Assembly (NCBI GenBank): GCA_002441345.1
Contig: DJVU01000048.1
Location: forward strand, 1-22,659
Source of the DNA: Bacteroidales bacterium UBA6248
GTDB taxonomy: Bacteria; Bacteroidota; Bacteroidia; Bacteroidales; Lentimicrobiaceae
Direction: 5' to 3'
DNA length: 22,659 nt
In this document: positions 13,536 to 20,976 of the stretch, one piece after another
Layout: each line of letters starts with the position of its first letter
How positions within the stretch are numbered: position 1 is the stretch's first letter
Made by a program: the position numbers and the translations under genes
Notes under the pieces: model-generated
Databases searched by the model: none
Told to the model about the DNA's origin: nothing
The model's input: the letters and a program-made list of their open reading frames with translations, nothing else

Positions 13536-14009
13536 TTATTCCTCATTGATTTGTTTTTCGAGGATGGGTTTCGTTATTTTCTGTATTGCAAAATAAACAG
13601 GAACCGAAACCAGAAGCCATATAAACACAGCCGCTGCAATCAGCACGATGCCGGAGAAAAAGGCTTCAAACCAGTTTTCTTTAAACGTTTCAAAAAAGAC
13701 CTCCGGAAAATTCTCAAGAATTTGATTGCCTGTAAGGAAGGCTGCTCCTTTGTAATAAGGGATCAGCAAAAAGATTTGGAGTGGAAAAACAGCATAGTTT
13801 ATAAACTGGATCAAAGGAAGATTAAGTCGGAAAGCCAGGGATACAAAAGTACATAGGAGAGTGCTTGTTCCCGGCACCGGCACTGTTCCAAGGCAAGCGC
13901 CCAGTGCAATGGTATGCGAAATGCGTTCCGGACTCAGCCCCATCATCAGAAACCGTTTTACAAATTGTAAAAGGCGTTGAAAGATGCTGTTCCTGAAAGA
14001 GGAGATCAT
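13536..14009 (-). CDS. DUF2062-family membrane protein
   Basis: 157 residues. The core GLSPERISHTIALGACLGTV followed by PVPGTSTLLCTFVSLAFRLN and LPLIQFINYAVFPLQIFLLI is the typical DUF2062 pattern of two hydrophobic hairpins with a conserved P-x-P-G turn. A last long hydrophobic segment, SGIVLIAAAVFIWLLVSVPV, precedes a charged tail. Function is unknown; related domains are sometimes fused to glycosyltransferases. The start overlaps the rhodanese stop by four bases (ATGA), a sign of translational coupling. It is the last gene of the 16396-to-13536 cluster and converges with the helicase. Confidence 0.82.
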   Translation of the reverse strand: MISSFRNSIFQRLLQFVKRFLMMGLSPERISHTIALGACLGTVPVPGTSTLLCTFVSLAFRLNLPLIQFINYAVFPLQIFLLIPYYKGAAFLTGNQILENFPEVFFETFKENWFEAFFSGIVLIAAAVFIWLLVSVPVYFAIQKITKPILEKQINEE

Positions 14010-14323
14010 ACAACGATTTTTGGGTCAATATCTGTAGCGTACTGATACAGACCGCCCTCCAGAATATAGAGTTCTTTGATTTTAAGTTTGTCCTTCAGAT
14101 AGATGTATACCTGTTCGCTTTTCATTCCATAAATGCAATAAATGACTGTTTTCTTTGCAGGGTCGATGTTTTTAAGCATATATGGAAGCTCAATCTGCGG
14201 CATTGAAACAGCACCCGGGATATGGCCGAGTTCGAATTTGTCAGCTTCCCTGGTGTCAATTATTGCAAGGACTTCACCATCGTCGATCCACGATTTTAGT
14301 TCAGTGGGCGTTACAAATTTCAT
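14006..14323 (-). CDS. Single-domain rhodanese-like sulfurtransferase
   Basis: 105 residues, one rhodanese domain. The N-terminal TPTELKSWIDDG is followed by the conserved IIDTREADKFELGHIPGAVSM and the active-site loop YCIYGMKSE with the catalytic Cys63, six residues in the C-x-x-G-x-K form. The loop length is that of sulfur-accepting rhodaneses rather than the longer loop of Cdc25-type phosphatases. It would carry a persulfide in the cytoplasm; the acceptor is unknown. It lies 5 bases after the NAD(P)-binding gene and overlaps the DUF2062 gene by 4 bases. GlpE-like single-domain proteins have the same layout. Confidence 0.88.
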   Translation of the reverse strand: MKFVTPTELKSWIDDGEVLAIIDTREADKFELGHIPGAVSMPQIELPYMLKNIDPAKKTVIYCIYGMKSEQVYIYLKDKLKIKELYILEGGLYQYATDIDPKIVV

Positions 14324-14328
14324 AATCT

Positions 14329-15012
14329 TTATGGGTTATCGGGTGCATTCGCCAACGCCTCCAGCCGGTCTGATTCGTAAACAAAAATACCATTTTCCCT
14401 GAATGCTGCAACAATCATAGCTTTTGCTACGACAGCAGCATGGATTCCTCTGTATTTTTTTAACCTTCCGGTAAAAAGAGGTTGTATAACTTTCATGACA
14501 AGCTTGCCTGTTTCTTCACCGAATCTGTATTCCGACCGTATGCCGAGGAGCATGGAAGGCCGGACAATGCTAAGATTCGGGAAACTCAGACCGCGCAGGG
14601 AATTCTCGACAGCACCCTTGGTTCTCAAATAATAGTTTCTGCTGTTCGGATTTGCTCCTATGGAGGATATCAGAACAAAAGATGACACTCCATTTGCAGC
14701 TGCAATGCGTCCGATGTTAAGCACCAGGTCGTGGTCGGTACGATAGAACCCGGCTTTGTTTCCTGCTTTTTTTATGGTTGTCCCTATGCAGCAGAAAAGG
14801 TGATCACCTCTGATCATATCCGCCACTCCTTCAGGTTTTTCAGGGTCAAACAGTATCTGAGATATTTTGGGATGCTGCAGAGGAAGCAGATTCCGGACAA
14901 AAAGTATCACTTTTTCGTAGCGATTGTCCTCCGAAAGCATATTGCTTACGAAACTCCCTGTCAGTCCGCTTGCTCCGAAAACAAGTGCTGTTAATCTGGT
15001 ATTGTTGCCCAT
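14329..15012 (-). CDS. NAD(P)-binding Rossmann protein, atypical SDR (HTATIP2/NmrA-like)
   Basis: 227 residues. The dinucleotide-binding motif G-A-S-G-L-T-G is at residues 13-19 after a hydrophobic first strand. The strand ending HLFCCIGTT and the segment SSFVLISSIGANPNSRNYYL with Y-x-x-x-K (YLRTK) follow the extended/atypical SDR plan. Sequences of this type are related to TIP30/HTATIP2 and yeast Fmp52 as I recall, and are usually annotated as NAD-dependent epimerases or oxidoreductases without known substrate. The gene starts 19 bases after the MFS stop and ends 5 bases before the rhodanese start, so it belongs to the same transcription unit. Confidence 0.8.
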   Translation of the reverse strand: MGNNTRLTALVFGASGLTGSFVSNMLSEDNRYEKVILFVRNLLPLQHPKISQILFDPEKPEGVADMIRGDHLFCCIGTTIKKAGNKAGFYRTDHDLVLNIGRIAAANGVSSFVLISSIGANPNSRNYYLRTKGAVENSLRGLSFPNLSIVRPSMLLGIRSEYRFGEETGKLVMKVIQPLFTGRLKKYRGIHAAVVAKAMIVAAFRENGIFVYESDRLEALANAPDNP

Positions 15013-15031
15013 TGTTACGTTTTTTGTGGAT

Positions 15032-16396
15032 TTAAGCTCTGATATTGCCCCGTTTCATCGAGAAAAAGGTGCCGGCTACACTTAATGCGGCAAATACAAT
15101 GAAAGCATACCGTATACTGCTTAAAAGTCCTTCTGTATTTTCAATCCCGGAGGATCCTTTGCCCATTATGAGTGCAAACATAAGCATACTGATGCCCATG
15201 CTTACGGTTTGACCAGTCAGTCGCATGGTGCCCAGAGTTGCGGAAGCCACACCATAGTGCGAGGGGTTTACCGAACTCATTACCGCATTGGTATTCGGCG
15301 AAGAGAACAGAGCAAATCCAAGTCCGAGGATCATTTGTATAAAGAGGATAAAGGCAAGGCTGCTGCCGGCATCCAGAAAAGCAAATGCCCCGAGTCCGGC
15401 TACAGTCAGTCCCATCCCTGCCGATGCCACGATGGCGGGTTCTATACGGTCGCTTAGCCGCCCGGCAAGAGGCGATAAAAGCGTCATCACAACCGGCTGA
15501 GCCATAAGGATCAGCCCTGTTTGTGCCGGCAGCAGCCCCCTTACCTGCTGAAGGTACAGACTCAACAGAAATACCAGGGCGAAAGTTGCGCTGTAGTTTA
15601 TGAAAGCGGCAAGATTTGAAAAGATAAATACCTGATTTCCTCTGAATACATTCATTTCAAGCAGGGGAGAGGCTGTGTGGTTTTCGATGCGGACAAAAAG
15701 GAAGAATCCTGCTATTCCCAGTCCAAAAAGCAGAAGCCCTTCAATTCCGGGCAATTTTGGAAACCCGTAGATGATCAGAGCAAGGCTGACTCCGTAAACC
15801 AGACTCCCTCTGAGATCAAATGCTCCGGTTCCGGAAGGTTTATGATCGGCTTTCAGATGTTTGACGGCAATCGGCAGGATGATGATAGCCAGGATGGCTA
15901 TAAACCAGAAGATGCTTCTCCATCCGAGGGATGACGTGAGAAATCCGCCGATGGTAGGACCCAGACTGAGCCCCAGATATACAGATGCAACGTTGATTCC
16001 CAGTACCTTTCCTCTTTCGGCTTTGGGATAAGCCGAAGTAAGTATGGCGACTGCGGTTGCATAGATCAGCGCTCCCCCTGCACCATTCACAATCCTGGCG
16101 GTGATGAGCGTTACCTTGTCGCCGGCAAATGCTGAAGCCACAGCGGCAAATATGAACACGACAAGACCTCCGATAAAGAATCGCTTACGGCCAATATTGT
16201 CGGCCAAACGCCCGAAAGGAAGGAGAAAAATGGCTGCTGCAAGCAGGTAGGCCGTTGAAACCCAGCCCAGTTCAATGGTATTCATTCCTAGCTCGGTTCC
16301 CATCCGCGGCAGCGCAACATTGATGGCTGATCCCATAAACGGAGTCAGAAAGGAGCTGAGTGTAGTAACAAAGAGTACGGAATGCCGGGAGTTCAT
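15032..16396 (-). CDS. MFS transporter, 14-helix DHA2-like family
   Basis: 454 residues with about 14 hydrophobic segments. MFS motif A appears between helices 2 and 3 (GRLADNIGRKRFF), an antiporter-type motif C in helix 5 (GLSLGPTIGG), and helix 1 has the DHA2-like SSFLTPFMGSAINVALPRMG. Most relatives are proton-coupled drug or metabolite exporters; the substrate here cannot be read. It is the first gene of a four-gene cluster (MFS, SDR, rhodanese, DUF2062) with gaps of 19, 5 and -4 bases. A -7 box at 16411-16418 supports ATG 16396. It lies 157 bases downstream of the flavin-regulated genes in the same direction. The riboflavin importer RibZ is also an MFS protein, but no sequence feature here proves such a role. 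Confidence 0.87.
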   Translation of the reverse strand: MNSRHSVLFVTTLSSFLTPFMGSAINVALPRMGTELGMNTIELGWVSTAYLLAAAIFLLPFGRLADNIGRKRFFIGGLVVFIFAAVASAFAGDKVTLITARIVNGAGGALIYATAVAILTSAYPKAERGKVLGINVASVYLGLSLGPTIGGFLTSSLGWRSIFWFIAILAIIILPIAVKHLKADHKPSGTGAFDLRGSLVYGVSLALIIYGFPKLPGIEGLLLFGLGIAGFFLFVRIENHTASPLLEMNVFRGNQVFIFSNLAAFINYSATFALVFLLSLYLQQVRGLLPAQTGLILMAQPVVMTLLSPLAGRLSDRIEPAIVASAGMGLTVAGLGAFAFLDAGSSLAFILFIQMILGLGFALFSSPNTNAVMSSVNPSHYGVASATLGTMRLTGQTVSMGISMLMFALIMGKGSSGIENTEGLLSSIRYAFIVFAALSVAGTFFSMKRGNIRA

Positions 16397-16410
16397 GCTG
16401 CGTTTTTATG

Positions 16411-16418
16411 CAAAAATA
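16411..16418 (-). promoter_or_regulatory. Bacteroidota -7 box of the MFS gene cluster
   Basis: The minus strand reads TATTTTTG, a perfect TAnnTTTG, 14 bases before ATG 16396. No TTTG is seen at -33. It implies that the MFS cluster has its own start of transcription, separate from the flavin-regulated genes upstream. Confidence 0.5.
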
Positions 16419-16553
16419 GCGAAAATTGATGCAGTAATAATTCCGAAAGCCCCTGCAATACTTAATACTCTGATTCAATTGCCTCTGTGCATAAGTTCCG
16501 GTAATTAATCCTTTTGCGCTGGTCCCGGCTAAATTTCCGTCATTAAAAGGACA

Positions 16554-17969
16554 TTAACCACGGAAGCCGAATAACTTGCGTGATTTTATAGTCTGGGCAA
16601 CGTACACGGGAACCATTGTCTCCCAGGAAGGATCGTTGTTTTGTATCCGTTCCAGCACCATGGGTGAAAATATGCTCAGGTGTTTTTTATTGATGTTGGT
16701 GATGTCAAGGATTTTACGGGCAGCTACCAGATGACGGTAAAGAAATCCGGAATCCTCCGGGAGGCTGAGGTTCTCTGAGCTCATGATTTCACCGGTTGAG
16801 TTATGTATGGATGGATATACATACATTTTCATGTTTTCCGGGAATAGTTTGCCGAAGGCTTCCAGCATTCCGCCTTTCAGATCGGTGTAATAGTTCTTGT
16901 CGAACACCTTCTCAAGGGTATTAACTCCGATTACAATGCGGAGTTTGTTGATCCGGAATCCCGAGAAGTAATTTACCAGTTTGTAGAACTCCCTGAATCC
17001 GCTTACCATTACGTTTTGTCCCATGCCATTGAGCAGGTCAACACGGTCGAGAAAGTCGCGTTCGTCGATGTTGTGCTGTTCGGGATCAAGCAGGTTGTGA
17101 AGCGTTATCTCGCAGAATGACAAGGTGTTATTCTTGTCGTAGTCTTCATCTTTTTTAAAAAGGGAATAGCTCGATTTCAGGATATCAAAACCGGCATAGG
17201 TTATGGGTCTGAAACTTCCGCGAAAGGCGAGTACATTTTTCTTGTAAAGCATATCGGCGGGTTCCTGAACCGTTCCCGTACGATCGAACATTATTGCGTT
17301 TGCCATACCGTTCTTTACCAGCTGCACGGCAAGCAGACGGTTGTCGACGTAGCTAAGCCGGGGGCCATTCATTCGTATCATCGATATTTCAATCCGGTCG
17401 CCCGAAAGGTTGTCCATGAGCGACTGAAGAAAAGTATTGGGCTTGTCGTGGTGATAATAGCAGGCATAAATCAGATTTACCCCGAGAATTCCGAGGGTGT
17501 TTTGCTGCAGAATATTGTCGCGCTCGTGAAGCCCCACATGCAGAATTACTTCATTTGGTGCCTCGCCCGGATTCAGCTGAAACCGGCATCCCATCCATCC
17601 GTGACTGACATTGTCTTTACGGTAGTTGATAGTTGAAACCGTATCAGCGAAAGCAAAGAACCGGGTAGGTTTTTCGCGTTTATCTTCCAGTACCTTAACC
17701 AGTTCATCGTATTCACAGCCGAGCATTTCCTCGAGGCGCTGACACGAGACATAGCGTTTGCTGGTACGGCGGTTGCTGTAGAGTGCATCGCTGTATTGCT
17801 TGTCGTAAGCCGAGATGCTTTTTGCGATGGTTCCGGAGGCTCCTCCGGCCTGAAAGAATGCTCTTGAAACTTCCTGTCCGCCGCCAATCTCGGCAAATAC
17901 TCCGTAGGTCGACTGGTCGAGGTTAACGGTCAGGGCTTTCAGTGATGTACTCATCGGTTGTTGTTCCAT
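16554..17969 (-). CDS. Conserved protein of unknown function, cotranscribed with the FMN-riboswitch TonB receptor
   Basis: 471 residues, soluble, with no signal peptide or transmembrane segment. The N-terminus YGVFAEIGGGQEVSRAFFQA, then GGASGTIAKSISAYDKQYSD, and YVSCQRLEEMLGCEYDELV matches a widespread family that I remember only under names such as hypothetical protein or, implausibly, TonB-dependent receptor; nothing here resembles a beta barrel. Other conserved-looking stretches are QQNTLGILGVNLIYACYY, LAVQLVKNGMANAIMFDRTG, YKKNVLAFRGSFRPITYAGF and GGMLEAFGKLFPENMKMYVY. No nucleotide-binding or catalytic signature is recognised. The gene starts 32 bases after the TonB receptor stop with no promoter between, so it is probably under the same FMN riboswitch. 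ATG 17969 is used; ATG 17954 is an equally good start. Confidence 0.85.
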   Translation of the reverse strand: MEQQPMSTSLKALTVNLDQSTYGVFAEIGGGQEVSRAFFQAGGASGTIAKSISAYDKQYSDALYSNRRTSKRYVSCQRLEEMLGCEYDELVKVLEDKREKPTRFFAFADTVSTINYRKDNVSHGWMGCRFQLNPGEAPNEVILHVGLHERDNILQQNTLGILGVNLIYACYYHHDKPNTFLQSLMDNLSGDRIEISMIRMNGPRLSYVDNRLLAVQLVKNGMANAIMFDRTGTVQEPADMLYKKNVLAFRGSFRPITYAGFDILKSSYSLFKKDEDYDKNNTLSFCEITLHNLLDPEQHNIDERDFLDRVDLLNGMGQNVMVSGFREFYKLVNYFSGFRINKLRIVIGVNTLEKVFDKNYYTDLKGGMLEAFGKLFPENMKMYVYPSIHNSTGEIMSSENLSLPEDSGFLYRHLVAARKILDITNINKKHLSIFSPMVLERIQNNDPSWETMVPVYVAQTIKSRKLFGFRG

Positions 17970-18001
17970 ACTCCGGGGTAATCTGATCCTGGTTTTCGCG
18001 A

Positions 18002-20575
18002 TTAAAAGGATACCTTCAACGAAACGTTAAAGATACGGCCGGGCAGCCAGAATCCGGTGAAGCTGTCGATATCGTGGGTGAATCCGTCTTCTCCGCGTAT
18101 GATTGCCCGGTTGTCGAATAAATTATAACAATTTACCGATGCAATGGTTGCAAGACCACCTATATCAAATGTATAACTTATAAACAAATCACTTACAGAA
18201 TAATCGGGAATCCGGTACGGTTGCTGCCGGTCGAGCGGATTGTTGCGTCCGGTTGGATCAAAAGCAGCATATAACCTGCTGTAATGTAGCCAGTTGAAAT
18301 TTACCGACCAGTTTTTCAGCGGGATCAGCTCTCCGGTTATTCCCAGTTGCGTTTGCGGAGCGTCGCCAACATACAAATTACTGGCATAAACTTCCGTGGT
18401 TCCGAGTAAGGCCTGATTGTCGTCGTACAGCTCTGCTATAACGTCGTTTTTCCATTTCCAGTCGCCCAGAGAGAAAAGTCCACCCAGCGTAAGGTAATCG
18501 GTAATTCTGGCCGATCCTTCCATTTCAATGCCTTTGTGAAGAGCATCCAGACCTCTGACAAGTGCTCTTGTTTGTTCGTTGTCCTGAAGCTGAATGTTTT
18601 CCCGGCTGAGCATGGATTTATCGCCCCAGAGGGTGTAGTAAGCATTCAGATGAAGTGAAAAGCCGCCACGTGTATATCCGTAACCTGCTTCCGCGGCTCG
18701 TATTTTTTCATTCCCCAGATCACGCACCACGGCATTGGTAAAGTTGGCAAATACAAACGTAAAATATGGTGCTTTGGAATAGTATCCTGCATTGAAATAA
18801 AGGTTGTGATGTCTGTCCGGATTGTAGTTTAATCCTGTTTTAACATCAAATCCGGGTTTGCTTACCACTTCACTGTGGATGTCGCCGATGTAGTTTATCC
18901 GGTCACTTCTCCTGAAACGCGTCCCCGAAAGGGTACCTGCAAGAAATGCGCCGATTCTGCCGGACCTGTATTCGAGCTGACCGAACATACTTGCGATTTC
19001 GATGCGTGAATCCGTGTCAACGTTTATGATGTCACCTACCCCTTTTATCTGGTTGCGTCCTCCGGGGCCGGCAAGCGACCAGGCATAGCGGTCGATCCAG
19101 AAATTTCCGCCCAGCAGGTCACTGATCTCCTCCCGGAGGTTTGACTTGAATGCTCTAAGGTGAACCCCCGAGATGATGCTGAACCGGTTGTTAAGTTCAT
19201 GGTTTAGGGTTGACAATGCCCCGAACCAGTAGTGACTGGCCAGGTAGTTTGATTGAATGATTTTTGAAAATCCATTCACATATTCGCCGTTTGAAAGCTG
19301 CGCGGAGTCGTTGTGCGTGATGTTCTGATAATAGATGGCATCCCAGTCAATCTGGTTGTTTTTCCGGAATGTAAGTGCTCCGTCGCTCATAAACGACTCG
19401 GAGAATTTTCCGCCTCCTGTGCCGAAAGATACATATGCCGAGCTTGACAGGGTTGTTTTAGCGTGCGGAGTCCAGTAATGGTTCAAAGCGAGCTGAGGTT
19501 TGTGGTAGAAATTTTCGGAAAGGCTGTTGATTTTACCATTAAACATACCCCAGTTAGGGTTGTAGCGGTTTCCGAAGCGGTTGTACTCCTCCTGTGTCAG
19601 CCCGTAGTTGCGTTGTCCGTGGCGCTCAGGAGCTCCCATTCCGGTAAAGACCAGCATGTGTTTTGCATTTATGGTTTTACTGACCGACAGAAACCAGGCC
19701 CAGCTGTCGACATGGGTTGCATCCACGAATCCGGGTCCGCTGGTGCGTGATCCCAGGAATGTTAGTGCGATGCCGTTATCGAGTATCCCGGTGCTAACGC
19801 TGAAGGTGGCTTTGCGGTTGCCAAAACCCGTAAGGTCGTAACGCATGGATCCGCCTTTGCGGGCATCGGTGGTACGGGTGATGATATTGATGGTGCCGCC
19901 TACCGAATTCAGTGCAACTCTGGATGCTCCGAGTCCGCGTTGTACCTGAATGCTTTGCGTGGCCTCTCCCAATCCTGCCCAGTTCGACCAGTATACAAGT
20001 CCGTTTTCAACGCTGCTGACAGGAATTCCGTTGAGCAGCAAGCCCAGGTTCTCCTGCTGAAAACCTCGTATGCTGATGCGGGCATCGCCGGTTCCGCCGC
20101 CTAAGCGGGTAGCATACACCCCGGGTGTCATTTTCATTACTTCAGGATACTCCTGTCCTGCCGATTCCCGTTCAATAGTGGCCTTTCGAATCGTAGTCAC
20201 TGCAATAGGCGTCTCCCGTTCACGGGCGTAGGTCGATATTACACTCACTTCATCCAGTCCGATAAGGCCAGGATCAAGAGACACCTCTATAAATTCGTTT
20301 CTATCGCCGGCAACGATCGCCAGCTCCAATGATTTGTATGAAATGTGCGTGAAGACCAGGGTATGATCGCCATTTTCAAGGATGAGGCTGAAGTTTCCCG
20401 TGTGGTTTGATATGGTTCCCTGTTCGCTTCCTGCTATTCGGATACTTACCCCTTCGACCGGAGATCCGCTGGCACTGTCGGTGATTCTGCCTTTAACGGG
20501 GTTGCCGGCAGCAAGGTTAAGTGCTCCGGCGATCAGTAAAAGAAGTACACTTGTTCGGATAATGCAGTGTTTCAT
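18002..20575 (-). CDS. TonB-dependent outer-membrane receptor under FMN riboswitch control
   Basis: 857 residues from ATG 20575. The longer frame to TTG 20623 begins inside the riboswitch terminator and is rejected. Signal peptide HCIIRTSVLLLLIAGALNLA; then a CarboxypepD-regulatory-like domain (residues about 26-105: GRITDSASGSPVEGVSIRI). The plug (about 120-235) includes MKMTPGVYATRLGGGTGDA, ISIRGFQQENLGLLLNGIPV and QVQRGLGASRVALNSVGGTI; then a 22-strand-type barrel ends in IFNVSLKVSF with terminal Phe. The plug resembles FecA-like Bacteroidota receptors. No SusD partner follows, so this is not a SusCD glycan importer. The FMN aptamer and terminator upstream suggest a flavin or flavin-precursor substrate (inference). 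The 471-residue gene follows after 32 bases. Confidence 0.93.
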   Translation of the reverse strand: MKHCIIRTSVLLLLIAGALNLAAGNPVKGRITDSASGSPVEGVSIRIAGSEQGTISNHTGNFSLILENGDHTLVFTHISYKSLELAIVAGDRNEFIEVSLDPGLIGLDEVSVISTYARERETPIAVTTIRKATIERESAGQEYPEVMKMTPGVYATRLGGGTGDARISIRGFQQENLGLLLNGIPVSSVENGLVYWSNWAGLGEATQSIQVQRGLGASRVALNSVGGTINIITRTTDARKGGSMRYDLTGFGNRKATFSVSTGILDNGIALTFLGSRTSGPGFVDATHVDSWAWFLSVSKTINAKHMLVFTGMGAPERHGQRNYGLTQEEYNRFGNRYNPNWGMFNGKINSLSENFYHKPQLALNHYWTPHAKTTLSSSAYVSFGTGGGKFSESFMSDGALTFRKNNQIDWDAIYYQNITHNDSAQLSNGEYVNGFSKIIQSNYLASHYWFGALSTLNHELNNRFSIISGVHLRAFKSNLREEISDLLGGNFWIDRYAWSLAGPGGRNQIKGVGDIINVDTDSRIEIASMFGQLEYRSGRIGAFLAGTLSGTRFRRSDRINYIGDIHSEVVSKPGFDVKTGLNYNPDRHHNLYFNAGYYSKAPYFTFVFANFTNAVVRDLGNEKIRAAEAGYGYTRGGFSLHLNAYYTLWGDKSMLSRENIQLQDNEQTRALVRGLDALHKGIEMEGSARITDYLTLGGLFSLGDWKWKNDVIAELYDDNQALLGTTEVYASNLYVGDAPQTQLGITGELIPLKNWSVNFNWLHYSRLYAAFDPTGRNNPLDRQQPYRIPDYSVSDLFISYTFDIGGLATIASVNCYNLFDNRAIIRGEDGFTHDIDSFTGFWLPGRIFNVSLKVSF

Positions 20576-20621
20576 GGTATTGTTGTTTTTCTGTTTTCCG
20601 TAGTATTTTCTTCCGGAAAAC

Positions 20622-20650
20622 AAAAAGCCCCGGAAGGAAATCTCCGGGGC
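20622..20650 (-). terminator. Riboswitch expression-platform terminator before the TonB receptor
   Basis: Seven G-C pairs (GCCCCGG with CCGGGGC; plus-strand 20644-20650 and 20627-20633) around a 10-base loop, followed on the minus strand by five T. It sits between the FMN aptamer and ATG 20575, 46 bases before the start codon. Its 5' arm overlaps by three bases a possible antiterminator pairing, GGCAG (20665-20669) with CTGCC (20648-20652). Confidence 0.88.
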
Positions 20651-20703
20651 AGAATACCGTAATGCTGCCTGTCAGCACATAAGCGCTGCAGGTAACTTTG
20701 CAG

Positions 20704-20826
20704 ATTCTTCTTCCATCCAGACTATACTGTCGGTACCGGAATTCAACCGGTTCAGTCCCCCGGTTAGTAACAAGGGGAGTCGCGGACTATACCGCCGGTC
20801 GGGAATTACACCCTGCCCTGAAGAAT
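20704..20826 (-). promoter_or_regulatory. FMN riboswitch (RFN element) aptamer
   Basis: On the minus strand the sequence follows the RFN consensus closely: AGGGCAGGGTG, then TAATTCCCGACCGGCGGTAT, AGTCCGCGA, a variable arm closed by TCCCC/GGGGGA, then GGTTGAATTCCGGTACCGAC, AGTATAGTCTGGATGGAAGA. The closing helix P1 is ATTCTTC (20826-20820) with GAAGAAT (20710-20704), seven pairs, defining a 123-base aptamer. Binding of FMN in this class normally favours termination, and an intrinsic terminator lies at 20622-20650. The regulated gene is a TonB-dependent receptor rather than a riboflavin biosynthesis gene. Recognition is by eye against the remembered consensus; a covariance-model search should confirm it. 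Confidence 0.95.
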
Positions 20827-20834
20827 TATGGGCG

Positions 20835-20864
20835 CAAAAGTAATTATTTTTTGGAATATGCAAG
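20835..20864 (-). promoter_or_regulatory. Promoter of the FMN-riboswitch transcript
   Basis: On the minus strand the -7 box is TACTTTTG (20842-20835), a perfect TAnnTTTG, and CTTG at 20864-20861 is a near -33 element with an 18-base spacer. The predicted start falls within a few bases of the aptamer 5' end at 20826. Confidence 0.6.
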
Positions 20865-20899
20865 GCCCGCAGATTTTTTTGAACGTTTACGGCCTTCCT

Positions 20900-20940
20900 A
20901 AAAAATTGAACCGGCAGGTGATATGCTCCTGCCGGTTCAA
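20900..20940 (-). terminator. Intrinsic terminator of the T9SS protein gene
   Basis: A perfect 13-bp stem, 20906-20918 with 20928-20940 (TTGAACCGGCAGG and its complement), a 9-base loop, and six T on the minus strand at 20905-20900. It lies 36 bases after the stop codon of the gene ending at 20977 and insulates it from the FMN-riboswitch promoter. Confidence 0.92.
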
Positions 20941-20976
20941 CCCGAATTAATAACGCCCCAATTAAGGGGAAGGGGT

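Noticed and set aside
14006..14323. Cdc25-like phosphatase reading of the rhodanese gene
   Set aside because: The active-site loop after Cys63 has the shorter sulfurtransferase length.
16554..17969. Naming the 471-residue protein a TonB-dependent receptor
   Set aside because: It has no signal peptide, plug domain or beta-barrel pattern; the name would only reflect its neighbour.
18002..20575. SusC-type glycan importer
   Set aside because: No SusD-like lipoprotein gene follows, and the regulatory element is an FMN aptamer rather than a glycan regulator.
20576..20623. N-terminal extension of the TonB receptor to a TTG at 20623
   Set aside because: It starts in the T-run of the riboswitch terminator; ATG 20575 gives a proper signal peptide at the N-terminus.
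20704..20826. Cobalamin or TPP riboswitch, the more familiar regulators of TonB receptors
   Set aside because: The conserved blocks (AGGGCAGGGTG, CCGACCGGCGGTAT, GTCTGGATGGAAGA) are those of the FMN element; no B12 box or THI-box sequence is present.
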